This document shows, one piece after another, positions 33,561 to 46,216 of a DNA stretch of 64,000 nt (within the stretch, counting starts at the first letter, position 1; the number at the start of each line of letters is the position of its first letter). Origin of the DNA: Megalonaias nervosa (lineage: Eukaryota; Mollusca; Bivalvia; Unionida; Unionidae); NCBI GenBank assembly GCA_016617855.1, contig JAECUM010003692.1:51018-115017 (forward strand), in the 5' to 3' direction. The position numbers and the translations under genes were made by a program. The notes beneath the pieces are model-generated. The model had not been told where the DNA came from. It worked only from the letters and a program-made list of their open reading frames with translations, and searched no databases.

Positions 33561-33995
33561 TGGTCCATTATAACATGAACTTGCATATAACAAGATCATG
33601 CTGTGGCTCCTGAAATTTCATATGCACAGAAAAAATGTTTGTCTTCTTAAAAGTACAACAAATAACGTGTAAAAAGTTTCTGATGGTTTTCGGGAAGAGA
33701 TTGTGTACAAATTCTAACATAAGACAATGGTGTCATGACTCCTGAAATTTCATATACATGTATGTTTCTTGTACACAAAAAAATTTCTTATAGTATGAGA
33801 TGTGTAAAAAGTTTATTCAGGGATTGTGCTGAGCTTTGCCAATGTCACAAATTGCGATTTTTTGGGTTCCCTCAATGGTGACAAGATATACCATCCGGTG
33901 ATTTTTTTTGTGACAACATTGTTGGCTGTTTAAACTTGTATATAAAATCTTGGGTTTGGAGTAGAGAAATTCAAATCCACCATGAGATGAATGAA

Positions 33996-34064
33996 GCTGC
34001 AAATGTGGATATTAAATGCACTGGAATCTAAGATTCCAGTGCAATTAATATCCACATTTGCAGC
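33996..34064. repeat. Near-perfect 33-bp hairpin
   Basis: Arms 33996-34028 and 34032-34064 are reverse complements with a single mismatch and a 3-base loop (TAA). It stands alone; pairing stops abruptly at both bases. It may be a microRNA-like or siRNA hairpin, a recent palindromic duplication, or a tiny foldback transposon. The loop is short for a typical pre-miRNA, although the loop would widen on processing. Confidence 0.85.
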
Positions 34065-35485
34065 ATTATCTATATATTGTTACATAAATAAATCCTTTGT
34101 TCATATTGACAAACTATCTTAACAGTGCATTGTTATATCATAATCTGCTTATGCTGACAAGTAATATATACTGCTTCTAGACTAACTACAAAAGACCAAC
34201 CTTTGAAGGCAGAACAGAAATGACTACAATTGACCAAACGATGGCTAATTTTTTTTTAATGTACCAAGAAAAAATAGTTTTGCTGAAACTTCAAAGAAAA
34301 AACTGACTACATTTTAAGCACTGATCATTCTGTATAAATGCTAATCAAATTTTTTAAAATTCAGTCTCAATCAATGTTCTACAATTAGTTGATGTTGCCA
34401 CTAGAATAACAAATGGGTTTTTGATTGGTCCTCAAAAATTGTTCTTTAATGGTGACGTCATTAACACACGCACCCTTCATCAAAGCAAGCCAACAACAAT
34501 CTTCAATAAAAATAAAGCACCATTCATCAAAGTCAACACCAAACTTAAATATATGCAATGAAATCTGATGGATTGTTGCATTTTCCAAAGTGACTGAAAG
34601 ACGTTTACTGTGCCATGAAAGTTTTCTTTTTGCAGAAAAATGTTTATGCTTACAATCACTACCGATGGTGGCGTAAAACACAATTTAAATTTCCAATCTT
34701 TAGAAACCACAGATATCTATGGTTGTCAAGTTAAGTACATGTATACATAGCATGTAAACAACTATAGCCACGGGCTACTGGCAACAATATTGTAGTGAAC
34801 TGTTTAGCAACACGTTTGTTGATAATAGGATACAGATAAAATGAGGACTACCATTTTTTATACTTTTTGGGGTTTTTTTTAATGGGATCTGAAAGATACA
34901 TGAATTTTATAACGTGATCTACACTTGAATGCTCGGAATTTTCACATACATGAACAGTATGCATTATAAACTGTACTACACAAATGCAATTTGTCAAGAT
35001 ACAAGTGTATTTTAGACTAGTTCTGTCTTCATTTAACTAAATGCTTGTATTTTGCACTCCTTTTATTACCCCTGACCCCCCTCACCCCGATCTATTTTTG
35101 TCACATGCATAATTTTCTTCAGCTGAGTTAGTTGATTTTAACACAGTTCAGTCAGTTACACGATCAGGCTTCTATTGACACCAACCATCATCTCAAAATG
35201 TTGTCACAATGTACTTGCCAGCTGGTTGAAAAAATATACTTGTCAACTGTCCGAGAATATGTTTGAGAATATGTACTTGTTAATGGGCTGAATTATAATT
35301 AGGACTGTATACATGTATAGTCTTCTTCATACCATTTCCTTACTTCACATTAAACTTCATTTGACAAAATGGTGAGAACTGTGAATATAACACAAACAAT
35401 GGGGTCAAACCTATGTATTATCAGTTGTCTATTGATGGATTTATGCAAGGATTTGAGTCAATGTCACATTAACAAAATCACAGCA
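34065..35485. other. No gene seen
   Basis: Overlapping minus-strand ORFs at 34385-34710 share sequence in different frames and show no family motif. Repeat units of the GTTTGAGAA family are at 35215-35290. Confidence 0.45.
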
Positions 35486-35500
35486 AATACTGAATAGGCT

Positions 35501-35734
35501 CTAAAGCGCTCTCCGTTACGGATCACTGCCATCTCACCTCTGTCTGCGTGGGTTCGAGTCTAGGATTCGGCGAATGTGGATATGTGAGAAAGCTTGCCAG
35601 TAGCTTCTCGTGGGTCGGTGGTTCTTTCCAGGGTTTTCCCGGTTTCTTCCTCCACCATTAATACTGGCCGCCATGTATAGCCTATCGTGTGCTGAAAAAT
35701 GGCGTTAAGTCCCACAACAACAACAACAACAACA
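35501..35734 (+). repeat. tRNA-derived SINE, family 2 (MetaSINE-like), with target-site duplication
   Basis: The head has GGGTTCGAGTC as box B. The central part, TAGCTTCTCGTGGGTCGGTG then TTCCAGGGTTTTCCCGG and TTCCTCCACC, resembles the conserved Meta-domain described for MetaSINEs of molluscs and other animals. It ends in a (CAA)n tail. The flanks carry an identical 12-base duplication ACTGAATAGGCT at 35489-35500 and 35735-35746, so both ends are intact and the insertion is fairly young. Confidence 0.88.
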
Positions 35735-36164
35735 ACTGAATAGGCTAAACATTCAGGAATTCTTCAATGTAATGAGTTTACTGCATGAAAACCAGAAAAG
35801 ATCAGGTCAAACTTGATATAAACAAGTACATGTTATAACAGGGTCTGACTTATTTTTAAATCTTGTGGTAGCCCAGTTATTAACTGGTAACCCAGACTTT
35901 ATATTCATAGACTTTTTACCGGCTCCAGCTGGCTCAAAATAAGGGGAGGGGTAACTATATGAAAAAAGGCTTTCAGTATGCAAATAGTTTATTTTTCCTT
36001 TTTTTCCTATTCATCCTAGATCCATTACAACAAGTCAATATGTATGACATTTCACTTTAATATCATCAATCAAGCTCACTCAATCATCAATATGTTCACT
36101 TAATCATCAATCAAGCTCAGTTAATCATCAATTATGTTCACTTTATTAATCAATTTCCCTTGTT

Positions 36165-37480
36165 CTAATCAGCCTCTGTGTCTGTGGAGTCTTCAAAGGA
36201 CAGGTCTATAACTGAAAGAATTAAATAATTATAATTACTTTAATCAGTTCATAATGTAATTGTTTATAAGATATTCAATGGTCAGTACAAATCATGCATT
36301 CAATTACTATCATTTAATGAGAGACATTAATATTTTGCCATTTTATCAAATTAAATAAAACATTTCATATGTAAAACTCTCAAACACTTACCTTTGGTTC
36401 TTGTTGGAATTTTGTGGCCATGAAGATGTCTATCCAACTGTATGTTGCTGGGACTGGGTCAAAGATGACAATACCTTGGCCATCTGAATGAAAACCTCAA
36501 TTGTCTATTGGTTCATGTGTGACCTCCATGATGTCTTCACAGCTGAAAACATAAAGTCACTTGCAAATTCTTACTGTAGAATTATGTTGTATTTAACAAA
36601 AACATGTATTTTGTTTCCAATAACATGCTTTTAATCTTGACAGAGAAAGAAACTAATAATATTGTAAAAAATATGAATTAATTTATTTAAATATGTCTAA
36701 ACCAATCTTGATTTATCTTTTTATAAAGCTATACCCTATCATTTTAATAACCAGAAAATTGCCTTTCACATTCTGCAGCAGATGGTGATATGGTCAGCAT
36801 GATGTTGAAGTGCAGCAATAAGTTCTTAACCTCCTGAGGCCCTGACATCATTAAGTCATTGTACAAATGGAAGAGATAAGTCCTGACTTTCTTCACATGG
36901 TTCTCCAAGACAGTCCATCCTTGAAAAATGTTGGCCTTTTCTTTCTCTGTCAGTATAATGGAGAAATGTTCTACAAGCTCCCTGATCTCTATGCATCCAA
37001 AATCAAGAAGCTCTTTATCATCTGTAGACCAGTATTTTAAGCAGAACACTGGGAAGTTCTTCAGAGGTTTACCTTTAAAGTTATGGAAACATCTTCAATG
37101 TAGAGAATACTAGCTTCTAGCAGCTTCTTTAAATAACTGTCTTCAATGTACTTAGGAGGTAAATGTCCTTTCAGCTTGACTGGATCTAAATCTTGGTCAT
37201 CATACTCTGAGGCTGTCATAAAACTCCATGTTTTCTTCAGGCTCCTACTTCATCAGTTCCAGCTCACAAATCAGGATCACGATCAGTTCAACTACTTCCA
37301 TAATCAAGAGTCTGTTTTGTTGGAACTTAAGTGGCAGTAATGACAGCCAGGTAGTCTATCATGAATGTGAGGTATTTCACAAAGCATGAAGACTACATGC
37401 CATGGAGAATTTTCTTGGCCTTGCCACCTTCTTCAGTCCTATTTAAAGATGCAGCTATTGAAAATGATCTTGCTTCTAGT
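36165..37480 (-). pseudogene. hAT-transposase-like gene relic with C-terminal exons
   Basis: The minus-strand frame 36745-37112 contains a hAT C-terminal dimerisation region, ending ISPSAAECERQFS, as in ZNF862/KIAA1586-type transposase-derived proteins. Upstream frames (37112-37480) continue the family (GHLPPKYIEDSYLKKLLEA; GKAKKILHGM) but with stops and frameshifts. Downstream, a segment ending GHKIPTRTK before a perfect donor (GTAAGT at 36391) joins in phase to an exon 36165-36211 (acceptor TTCTTTCAG) encoding an acidic tail that ends at TAG. This suggests a once-spliced host-like gene rather than a bare transposon. The upstream breaks argue that it is now dead. The N-terminal BED finger was not found. 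Confidence 0.5.
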
Positions 37481-37989
37481 TTGCAGTTGTTTGTTTGAAT
37501 GAATATCATTTGCTACTTGACCAACAGGATCACTATCATTATTTTAGTGGATTGTCCCTCCCTTTTAATTGCAAGTTGTATTCATTCCACCTGGGTGGGC
37601 CTATACCAAGTTTCTGGTTTGTTTGGAAGTAAAGTGCACCTCATGTGGCAAGAACTACCCAAGTCATTTGAGAAATCAAGAAAAACATTCCACAATATCA
37701 CACTCATGCTATATGCAATGAGTTTCAAGTCTGCTTTGGATCAGATGCCAAGTTGTAACCTTCTGTCTTCCATGCTGTTGATCAGTTTCTCACATCAAAT
37801 TCCTCAACTATGCATGATGCATGATGCAGTATGTAAGGATGTTGCTTGGTTAAAAGAAAATGATGTCTGCATTTATTATAACTATTTTCAGTCGGCCAAA
37901 GAGAGGGCAGTATTACAAGCAGCACGTAGTTCTTGCATATTAAGCAGGCGTGACCTAGTCTATGTCAAGCAGTAGCGTGGGAAAATGGT

Positions 37990-38675
37990 CTGGCATTCCT
38001 TAAAGGTATGATAGTAAGCCAAACTTTGGATAGGCATAGAAAGTCAAAATGCCTGAGCTAACATTGGTACCAAATGCATTACGCTATACAAGAAAGGAGA
38101 AAAGTGTCCTCCCTTGTATTATTTTATACTGTGTATATGACTGATAGTTAAATTGTAAGCAATGATCCAAGTCCTTATTATCATAGGGTTACATACCCAT
38201 CAGTTCAACAGTCTTTCCCAATGATTTGTTATGTGCGGTTCTCCGAAATATGACATGTTAGTGAAGAATCAGTTTGCAAGTGTTCACCCAGTGTGCTCTA
38301 TGTGCAGATTGAAGGGCTATTCATCAAGAACAATGAACAAGAGTAAAGTCAGGGGCAAGAAGCTGACAAAGTAAACTTGAATGCTGCCATTATGTGCCAT
38401 TAACTGCCACATTCTAAAGCCGGTTTAATTTTCATGCACAGAGACTGTTAAATGCAAAAGTATTTTTAATAGGTTGTTTACATTTTTTTTCTACCTGGGA
38501 CACTGATTTATTTTTCTTTTTTTTTTATATATGCCATTAACTGCCAAATATTTACGACTTTTATTTTTATGAACAGAGTCACTGCTAAATGCCAAAATAT
38601 TTTTTACGGTTGTTTACATTTTGTCATTTTGTTTTCATATCAGGGACACTGGTTTGCTTTTGTGTTTTATATATG

Positions 38676-38718
<43 letters not shown>

Positions 38719-40820
38719 GTTGGCTTTGAAATACTAGTGTTAAATTTCTTGTGGGGTTTTTACCTTGCTTGCTGGTACCTTTTTAAAATTTTGGCTAGAT
38801 GTAAAACAAGCTAAAAATAGATGGCCTCAATAAATTTACTTTCAATCTTCAAGAGTCATGAATAAGCTGTTAGTCATTTGCCTGTTGATTCTTTATGTGT
38901 ATCAATATGTAAACCATATGTTGTGTATTGCATTATGTATTAATGCATGACACACACACATCATTTCACCCCTATTATTGATATAAAAAGGTGGAGACCC
39001 TTAAGATTTAGTTCAAAGATGAAATATAAACCTCTCCTTTACAAAAGTCATAAATATCTTACATTGTAATATCTTGTGTGTTTGTATGATCATGTAGGTA
39101 CATTTATTCAAATTAAAATAAATATAAACTGTTGTTCTAAAATTTAATAATAAATCTGCTTACCCAGACTCTATTCAATTCCAACGGTTCAATGCTCTGC
39201 ACCTTAAATGTCATCAATAAACAGCCGCATGAAAATTGTTCATCACTATGGACTTTAACAACTGTTGCCACGTGCTAAACTGGATCAAAAAAAGATGCTG
39301 GGTCTATCATAACAAATATCAGGCTAGTACAAATTATTTTCGTCACACATTGCTTTCGTTGTGACATCACAGCATGCAGCATTCAATCCGGTTTGTACTG
39401 GGTCACATCTTTGCATTGATCTCATCCAAATTTAACATTTGATATTGCTGTTATGTACCACCATGTTGGCCAATTCTGCATGTTGGGTAATTCTGTTGAA
39501 TAATACAACATTCCTGTAAACATTAGATCATGTGTTGTTTTTGGTCGAAAATCCAATTTGTATCAAGAACGATCGTTCTTTTATTAAAGAAGTGATATTC
39601 ATAAAGTGTACAAAAATAACCCACATTTCTGTTCTAAATGCATATGAAAATGTGATTTCTAAATGTCAACATGAAGACCCACTCCATGACCGTATTGAAC
39701 TTGTAACACAGTAAATCCTATTTACTATGTATCTTTTAGAATCATAAAATAAATATATTATATAAAAGATGGAAATGTATAACTTTAAACAATACTGCAT
39801 TTTAATCCAAGTTTCAAATTTTGCAAGAAGTTGTCTCACACGTAGTTTTATCGTTTGCTCTACAACATGTCAACTTGCCGCTAGAACAGGATTCTCAAGA
39901 AATTCCCTGGCATATAGTCTGTTTCTAAATTCTTTAGTAGTTTTTTTTCTCACATACACGAGAAGTTGTAAACACATTACATCCTATTCATTGTTGGTTC
40001 TCTTCAACATAATAGCTTATTTTTTTTTATAAAATGCTGAGCTTTACAAATTTTTTCACATGATCAGTTTAGTTTGCTTAATATCTCTTGCTATTTATTG
40101 GCACTGTTACGCTGAATTTTGCAAAACCAGCATAAACCTACCTAATTACTCTACCAAAATGCTGACAGAAAGAGTCCAAAGTAATGCATTTCATTTACAT
40201 AACCCGATTAATAAACATTACATCTTTTCAAAGCTATGCACAGAATAGGCCGACATATCACAAGTCACGAAAACACAGGAGTGGTATCAGGTGTGTCCAA
40301 AATTTATATTATTTTGAACAGATTATTCTGGTGACAACTGCCTCTTTTCAAACGGTAAGCATTGCAGTATTTTATTTTCATCAATCGGTCAAATTCAGTA
40401 TGCGTTTTGCTTCAATATTGGTGATGGAAACCTTAGGAGCACAGAAATGCCCAACAGCATTGTACTTATCGGGGCTAGCAAATAATGACCTTCAAAAGGA
40501 ATATGGGTGCATAAGGATCCAAATAAACTGAATAAATGTAATTTAAAGGTATGTAAAATCAAATTCTAAAAAAACGACACTCACTAGTGAATTAGTTTAT
40601 TCTGAACACCTACGTGACCTGTATGGCTTTTACTAAAAACTCGTTACCGAAACGGTTTTCATGCAATTGCGAGTTCTTACACACACATATCCAAATGACT
40701 CTTCCATTAAAAATGTAACATTATTTCTATTAAAAAAAGGAAAAAAATGGCCCAATTGCATATTTTCTCATAAAAATATGAACAAATAACGAAATAAGAA
40801 ATCAGTCTGGTGTGTTGGTG
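37990..40820. other. No gene seen
   Basis: Contains a (TA)n microsatellite at 38670-38715 and scattered short ORFs without motifs. The 5' exon and promoter of the PAQR or hAT-like genes could lie here, but nothing marks them. Confidence 0.45.
38670..38715. repeat. (TA)n microsatellite with TG interruptions
   Basis: ATATGTATATGTATATGTAT followed by a pure TA run. Confidence 0.9.
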
Positions 40821-42689
40821 TAATTTTCTCGGCCCATAGCAGAGTCAGCCCATTAATGAATTCAGCCTACCCAAATCGGCCGATAACGTACTCAGCATTT
40901 AACATACTCGGTCCACATAACTCTGCCCATTATATGTTCTGTCAGCCTATTTGTCCACGATGTATATTATAGTAATGTGGATTTCATGGTTTTGTTCAAT
41001 GACTATTTCATTTTTTATATTGTTTGTGCATTTCTGTCAATGATCATTTATTCTGCAATAGAAACATAGTGGGAAAAAAATCATACTCCCAGATTATTTA
41101 AATTATATATTGCATAGTCAACATTTTGAAACTGCCCTTGTCCTGCCTCTGTAAATTGTTAATCGAGTTTACGATGGTACATCTGCTCTATTCTACTATT
41201 TGTAATTGTAAACATATACCGTAAATTTGTATTAATGGTAAATGTTTTCCATTATTCTACATTTAAAATATCTTTGTCCTTGTAATGTTATGTTAATTGA
41301 CTTAATTATTATACATTATATTTTTATAAAAAGATAAGCACACAGACAAATCAAAGATGTCAAATTCTTGTGTATTTATTCTTCTGGTATAATATTTTGT
41401 ATCTTTGCCAGCCTTTGCCTGTCTTATTCATTCTCTCAGTCCCTCATTTTCAAATAACCTCCCATAATGAATACACTTCCATACCGGCCATTCTGATTCC
41501 CTAGCCATGTAAACCGAAACTAACAACATTGTTCTTCCCACATAATTATTAAGATGTCTCATTTTGTGCATAAGGATATCCTAATATATCACACTCTGTT
41601 GTCAACTGCACAAGACCGAATGCATGACTTTTCCTGTTTTTCTTCAAATAAAATATTGAAATTTCAACCATCTTTGTTATTTTTTCATAAACAAATATAT
41701 CCATCAATAAACATACGCATAAACAAATGTTTACATTGACAATTTGAAAAATAATGATTTTCATTGGCTGAAATCAATCATTTGCTGATCATTCCAGTTA
41801 AAAGAGCCAATTGTTAATATAAACTTTCATATTTCTAAAAGTATTTCAAGAATACTCAGTTTTGACATTCAACACAGTCATGTTCCATTAGGCACATGTT
41901 TAATTTTAATACAATGAAGATGAAACGTCTTTGAACAGTTCTCGCTTTCATTCAGTATCATCCTCCATCCATGATCTCTCCACTACAAATTAAAATTGAT
42001 TTGTCAGATGTCATTAGCACAAGTACTTGTTTTCATGAAAGTATTTGTACATAAGAGTTCTGGTATAATACATGTGTAATAATAATTCAGGAATACTGTA
42101 TCCCAATGATCATTCTCCTGAAGTGCTCTTTCAAGATGACAATCTTGGGGACATCATGCAAAATATTCCTTTTTATTTGGCAATATTGTCTGTTTGCTGA
42201 AAATTACTGCATTTCTATTTGATAGCAATATGCATGATTGCGGTTCAACTTCTCTATTCCGTCTTTTGATATAAGCCCGGGAAGTTCCAGCTTTATTTTG
42301 TCTTTCGTGCTTTGAGGGCACTAAATTTCAAGTATAATCTATATATCATTTCAATGAAGTAAATATCTTTATTGACAACTAAATCAGATCTTTATCTGGA
42401 ATATGCGTAACGACTGATGTTGACAATGGTTTGTTAAGGAATCAACACATAGTTTTCATTGTGTTTCTATATATAATATACCTATATAGTTGTTGTTTAA
42501 AATTATTTAACATTAATTTGGGATTAAATATTATCATATAATGTAATGATCTCTGTGTGAATTGATACGATGAAAACAAAACCAATAAACAAAATAAATT
42601 CACTGAAAAATGGTTGTTAGACCATTTTATATTAAAGCAGCAAATATCAGAAGAAAACTTAGGAAAACAAAAATTTCGAGAATGTTTTG

Positions 42690-43900
42690 CCAAATCTGTA
42701 CCAAAATCAAAATCTATTAGTAAATTAGGAAAACAACAAGAGATACGTCTAACACAAGAGAAGTTAATTAAACAATTAGAAGAAAAATAAGAGCAATTAA
42801 CAGTAGCATCGCTGCCACTCCAAATAGATTATGCTGGATTGCGAGAAATAATATCATGAAAAGACAAAGATAAAACAACCCCAAATGGATTATGATGCAT
42901 TGCAAGAAATAAAAGTGAAGTTATTCGTGCTTTAGCTATTATTTGTTGCATCCAAACAGTATTGCGAATATAACCAATTCTGATTTTAAAATATATAAAA
43001 CAATAATAAACCATTCGTATTTGATAAGTCTATGTCAGAATCAGTTCTTTAAAAAGCAAAGTAGGTCACAAAAAGAAGGGTGATCTTTAAGAAAGAAGAA
43101 ACAGATAATAAAAGTGTTTTTGTTAAATAAATATATTTGGAAAAAACAATTCTATTCAACAGAACACACTAAATGTTATAGGAGCAACAGAACACTCCGG
43201 TCCAGCAAACCCACTCACCACTAAAAAGATAGATGAAAAAACAAATCTGCTTTGTGACATTAAAGTCAGATTACTGCTCTGGTGGCCCAGTGGTTAGATC
43301 ATCCGCCTCGGATGGGGGAGGTTGTGGGTTCGAACCCCAGTCAAGTCATACCAAAGACTTATTTAAAAAATGGTACTAACAGCTGCCTCGCTAGATGCTC
43401 AGCATTAAGAGGTTAGTGTTTGGATTGGTGGCCCTGGTGTCAGGATAATGTGACTGGGTGGGACATCATGCTACATGTCTGCGGCATGATGATCCAGTGC
43501 TAGACATCGCTATAAACTGTCACACTGCAGACATCGTAGCGATATGACTTAAAAATTGTTAAAGCTACTTTAACAATCCAAATCACACACACACATACAC
43601 AGTCAGATTACTTTAGTCATTCATATTAATTCCCAAAAAGGGTTATAGTTGTAAATCTTTTGAAAGCTTTAAAATCGACAGATTTCGAGGGATATCCTGT
43701 TAATTGAAGGTAAAAAGTAAATATCACAAATGACAAAAAATATCAAAACAGTATCTTCTGATAATACAGTATCAGATATTATTATGATCCCAATGACTTA
43801 GTACAATCATTCTATGTGGAAGCAAATAAATTGCTAATAATTATAAAGAAAAGTATTAATAACGAAATTATAGATATACCTAATAAATTTTAATATTGAT
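42690..43900 (+). pseudogene. Decayed reading frames, unidentified, split by a SINE
   Basis: One frame at 42690-42840 reads as a charged helical protein (GKQQEIRLTQEKLIKQLEEK) with an internal stop. After the SINE insertion, another frame at 43780-43892 has YYDPNDLVQSFYVEANKLL and NNEIIDI. A DPN-x-L plus N-N-E-I pattern occurs in a small protein of invertebrate Polinton-like elements, but the match is short and AT-biased. I regard the family as unknown. Confidence 0.25.
43276..43599 (+). repeat. tRNA-derived SINE, family 1 (full length, target duplication intact)
   Basis: Head with A box TGGCCCAGTGGTTAGA and B box GGTTCGAACCCC, core with CATACCAAAGACTTATT, a body with GGGTGGGACATCATGC and a (CA)n tail. 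It is flanked by an identical 12-base duplication AGTCAGATTACT at 43264-43275 and 43600-43611. This is the best preserved copy of family 1 and is inserted into the older AT-rich relic. Confidence 0.92.
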
Positions 43901-44749
43901 AAAATGAATATAACTGAATATAAAACATTATTTTTGAAATAACATGTATTCATAAATTACATAATTGGTATTCGAACTGCAACTTAAGAAATATTAATTA
44001 TTTATACGTCAAGTTTTCATTCCATTTGTTTTGAATACCAACAAAATATATCAAATAAAAAATATCACACACCAGTTCGGATATTTGCTATAGCTTAATA
44101 TCACATCAGTGAATAACAATTTCAGATATGCAAATGATGCATGTTATCAAGAAAAATTGCTGGAGGGTCCATATTTGGAAATATACTTGATGCATTACAG
44201 GTGCTTTTTTTGCTTGATGGAACAATGAATTTAGTAAGCAAATAACCAACAATCGAGATACTGTTAAAATATTTTAGGATCAAATATTGGTTCAATGATA
44301 TTAGATATTCAGTAATATTAGAAAGTGTAAGGAATGTAAAGAGAAATAGAAGTAAGGAATCTTGGGGGAAAAACAGTTGAAAATATGATTGATCAAATCA
44401 AATGAAACCAAAGGATGTTGAAATAAACAATTGAACATTCAGAAGAAATAACAGCAGAAATAAAGGAGACAGTACAAGAATGATCAAAGTACAAATTATC
44501 AAATTATGCCTAAGAAAATATGGGAAAGAAATCATTAAATCTGCATTCTAGAGCACTCTTGACAAATTTTATGCTTGACTGTAATTTGATGGATGGCAAA
44601 GGAATGAAAAAGTTATTGCTTTATTTTATCATAAGATATTATTCATGGCAAACATTGTAACACAACAGAGCTGAAGATAATCCTACCAATGAATCAATTA
44701 GGAAATATATACTGAATACTGTCCACATAACTGAAATAAAACAGATACT

Positions 44750-44925
44750 GTGTCCATACCAGTTGCTACTTGCCCTGATGATCAACCTGCACAGATACAA
44801 CAGTTTCAAGCAGCTCTCAATGGAGATTTTGAAACTGGTAATGGAGGATTTTCAAAGAGACAGTTCCTAACTACTGGTGACATCATTCCTTTTACCATTA
44901 TCTAGCACATTTGGTGTATATGATG
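44750..44925 (+). pseudogene. Unidentified open segment inside the 5.2-kb candidate element
   Basis: An open plus-strand stretch reads TVSIPVATCPDDQPAQIQQF and continues with FETGNGGFSKRQFLTTGDI before a stop. Codon usage and amino-acid mix look like real coding sequence compared with the surroundings, where similar-looking pieces appear in other frames up to 45260. I do not recognise the family. Confidence 0.3.
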
Positions 44926-45551
44926 ATATGAATACAGCATTTCATGGGATCAAACACTCCAAATTTTAGAGAGAAACTGATCTGACCAGTATATTGTGCG
45001 AATAGAGTATCTGTACGCAAATTGTAACATTAATCATATTAGCCTATGGATGCTGACAACTGAATTGTCGCTGTCAATGGCAAGTGATATTAAACCAAAA
45101 TTAGTTACTGACTAAAACAAAAAAATGTATGTTGAACGGATGAAAGTATAAGGTCAAGAATATAATGATAATGAACTGAATCCAAGATGGAGAATGTCCA
45201 CAAATGCGTCAGAACAACTTCCATGTGATGTGTGTATAGCTCTTCAGCCTGCAGATAAAAGCAAATGACCAAAAGGAAAATAATAAGGCATTTGATAATG
45301 CAAATTTTAGATGAATTTGGGTTAGAAATAATAGTATTTACTATATTCAGCAGGCACTACAGTAATTTACTTAGGCAAATGAAAACATTCAACAACGTAT
45401 ACAAGGGATGCAGTTAATAGATATATATACCTTGACACTGGCTCAGATCTAAATATTTTTTCATTTTGAAACTATAAATCATGTTTCACTTTGATGTTTG
45501 CAAGCAAGGAGGAAAACTCAGAATGAGCATCAATGATACTGTAGTTGCATG

Positions 45552-45672
45552 GGAGTTCGGTTGGTAAATTTAAATGGTTTTTCTCCAGCATGTATCTTCA
45601 CGTGATGACTATGAGCTGCACTGAAAGGAAAACGTTTATTACAAATTTCACATTTAAATGGTTTTTCTTGTG
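45552..45672 (-). pseudogene. C2H2 zinc-finger relic
   Basis: On the minus strand the segment encodes [13 protein letters not shown], then [16 protein letters not shown], that is one complete C2H2 finger with TGEKP-type linkers on both sides (T replaced by A in the second). Weak finger-like sequence continues to about 45790. No initiator or intact frame is present. Confidence 0.65.
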
Positions 45673-46216
45673 GCTACTTATATTTTCACTCCGACTAAAT
45701 ATTTATTACATACTTCATACTTTTGATGTTTTGTTTAAACATTTCTTGTTCAAAAGCAACAGGTGTTACAAATCCATACAAGAGCACACACAATATATAA
45801 TTGGGTCCAAAACTGACACCGTTTTACGAAGCCATATAAGATCACAAACAAAACAAAATTTTGGTAAGACGGCCGACTTTGTTCTGGGCCGACTCTGTAA
45901 TGGGTCGAGTATGTTATGGGTAAATTTCTTAATTCAGTTTGTGTGTACCGAATCTATAATGGGCCGACTCCGTTATGGACCGACTCGGCCCAGATCTCCC
46001 GTTACCCTTCCACCGTAGTCATGCATGGAATATTACCTGTCAACCCCTAGTCGTCTAAATAAAGAACAACATAAAATTACGACACAGCAATTTCATTCTT
46101 ACTATAACTCTTCAATTGTTCAAAATGTCCAGAATTACTTATAGCCGGTACAAGCGGTCGAAAGTGTTGTAATTTCTGAACCAGCATACGGAAGTTTTAT
46201 TTATTTCTGCATTGCA

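Larger units (their letters stand above)
40828..46005. mobile_element. Candidate 5.2-kb element with inverted tandem-repeat ends
   Basis: The left end (40828-40960) and the right end (45870-46005) are built from degenerate 16-17-base units of the kind GAGTCGGCCCATTATA, and the two ends are in opposite orientation: the minus strand of the right end reads like the plus strand of the left. Between them lies AT-rich sequence with decayed plus-strand reading frames, a C2H2 finger relic and a later SINE. Long inverted ends with internal subrepeats occur in several large DNA transposon groups. I cannot name the superfamily. The boundaries are approximate and no target duplication was found. Confidence 0.4.

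Noticed and set aside
33398..33586. 63 extra N-terminal codons of the PAQR open frame
   Set aside because: A splice acceptor lies at 33402-33403 and the extra part is made of a short tandem repeat, so it is intron.
37499..37975. 158-codon plus-strand ORF
   Set aside because: Among the longest ORFs in the window, but it has no motif, no recognisable family in either strand, and no splice or promoter context. Left unannotated.
43276..43360. Possible tRNA gene with A and B boxes
   Set aside because: It is the head of a SINE with tail and target duplication. No full cloverleaf is formed. The same applies to the boxes at 18085, 25440, 27320 and 62220.
45545..46018. 157-codon plus-strand ORF
   Set aside because: Its first part is antisense to the zinc-finger relic and its last part is the repeat array at the end of the candidate element.
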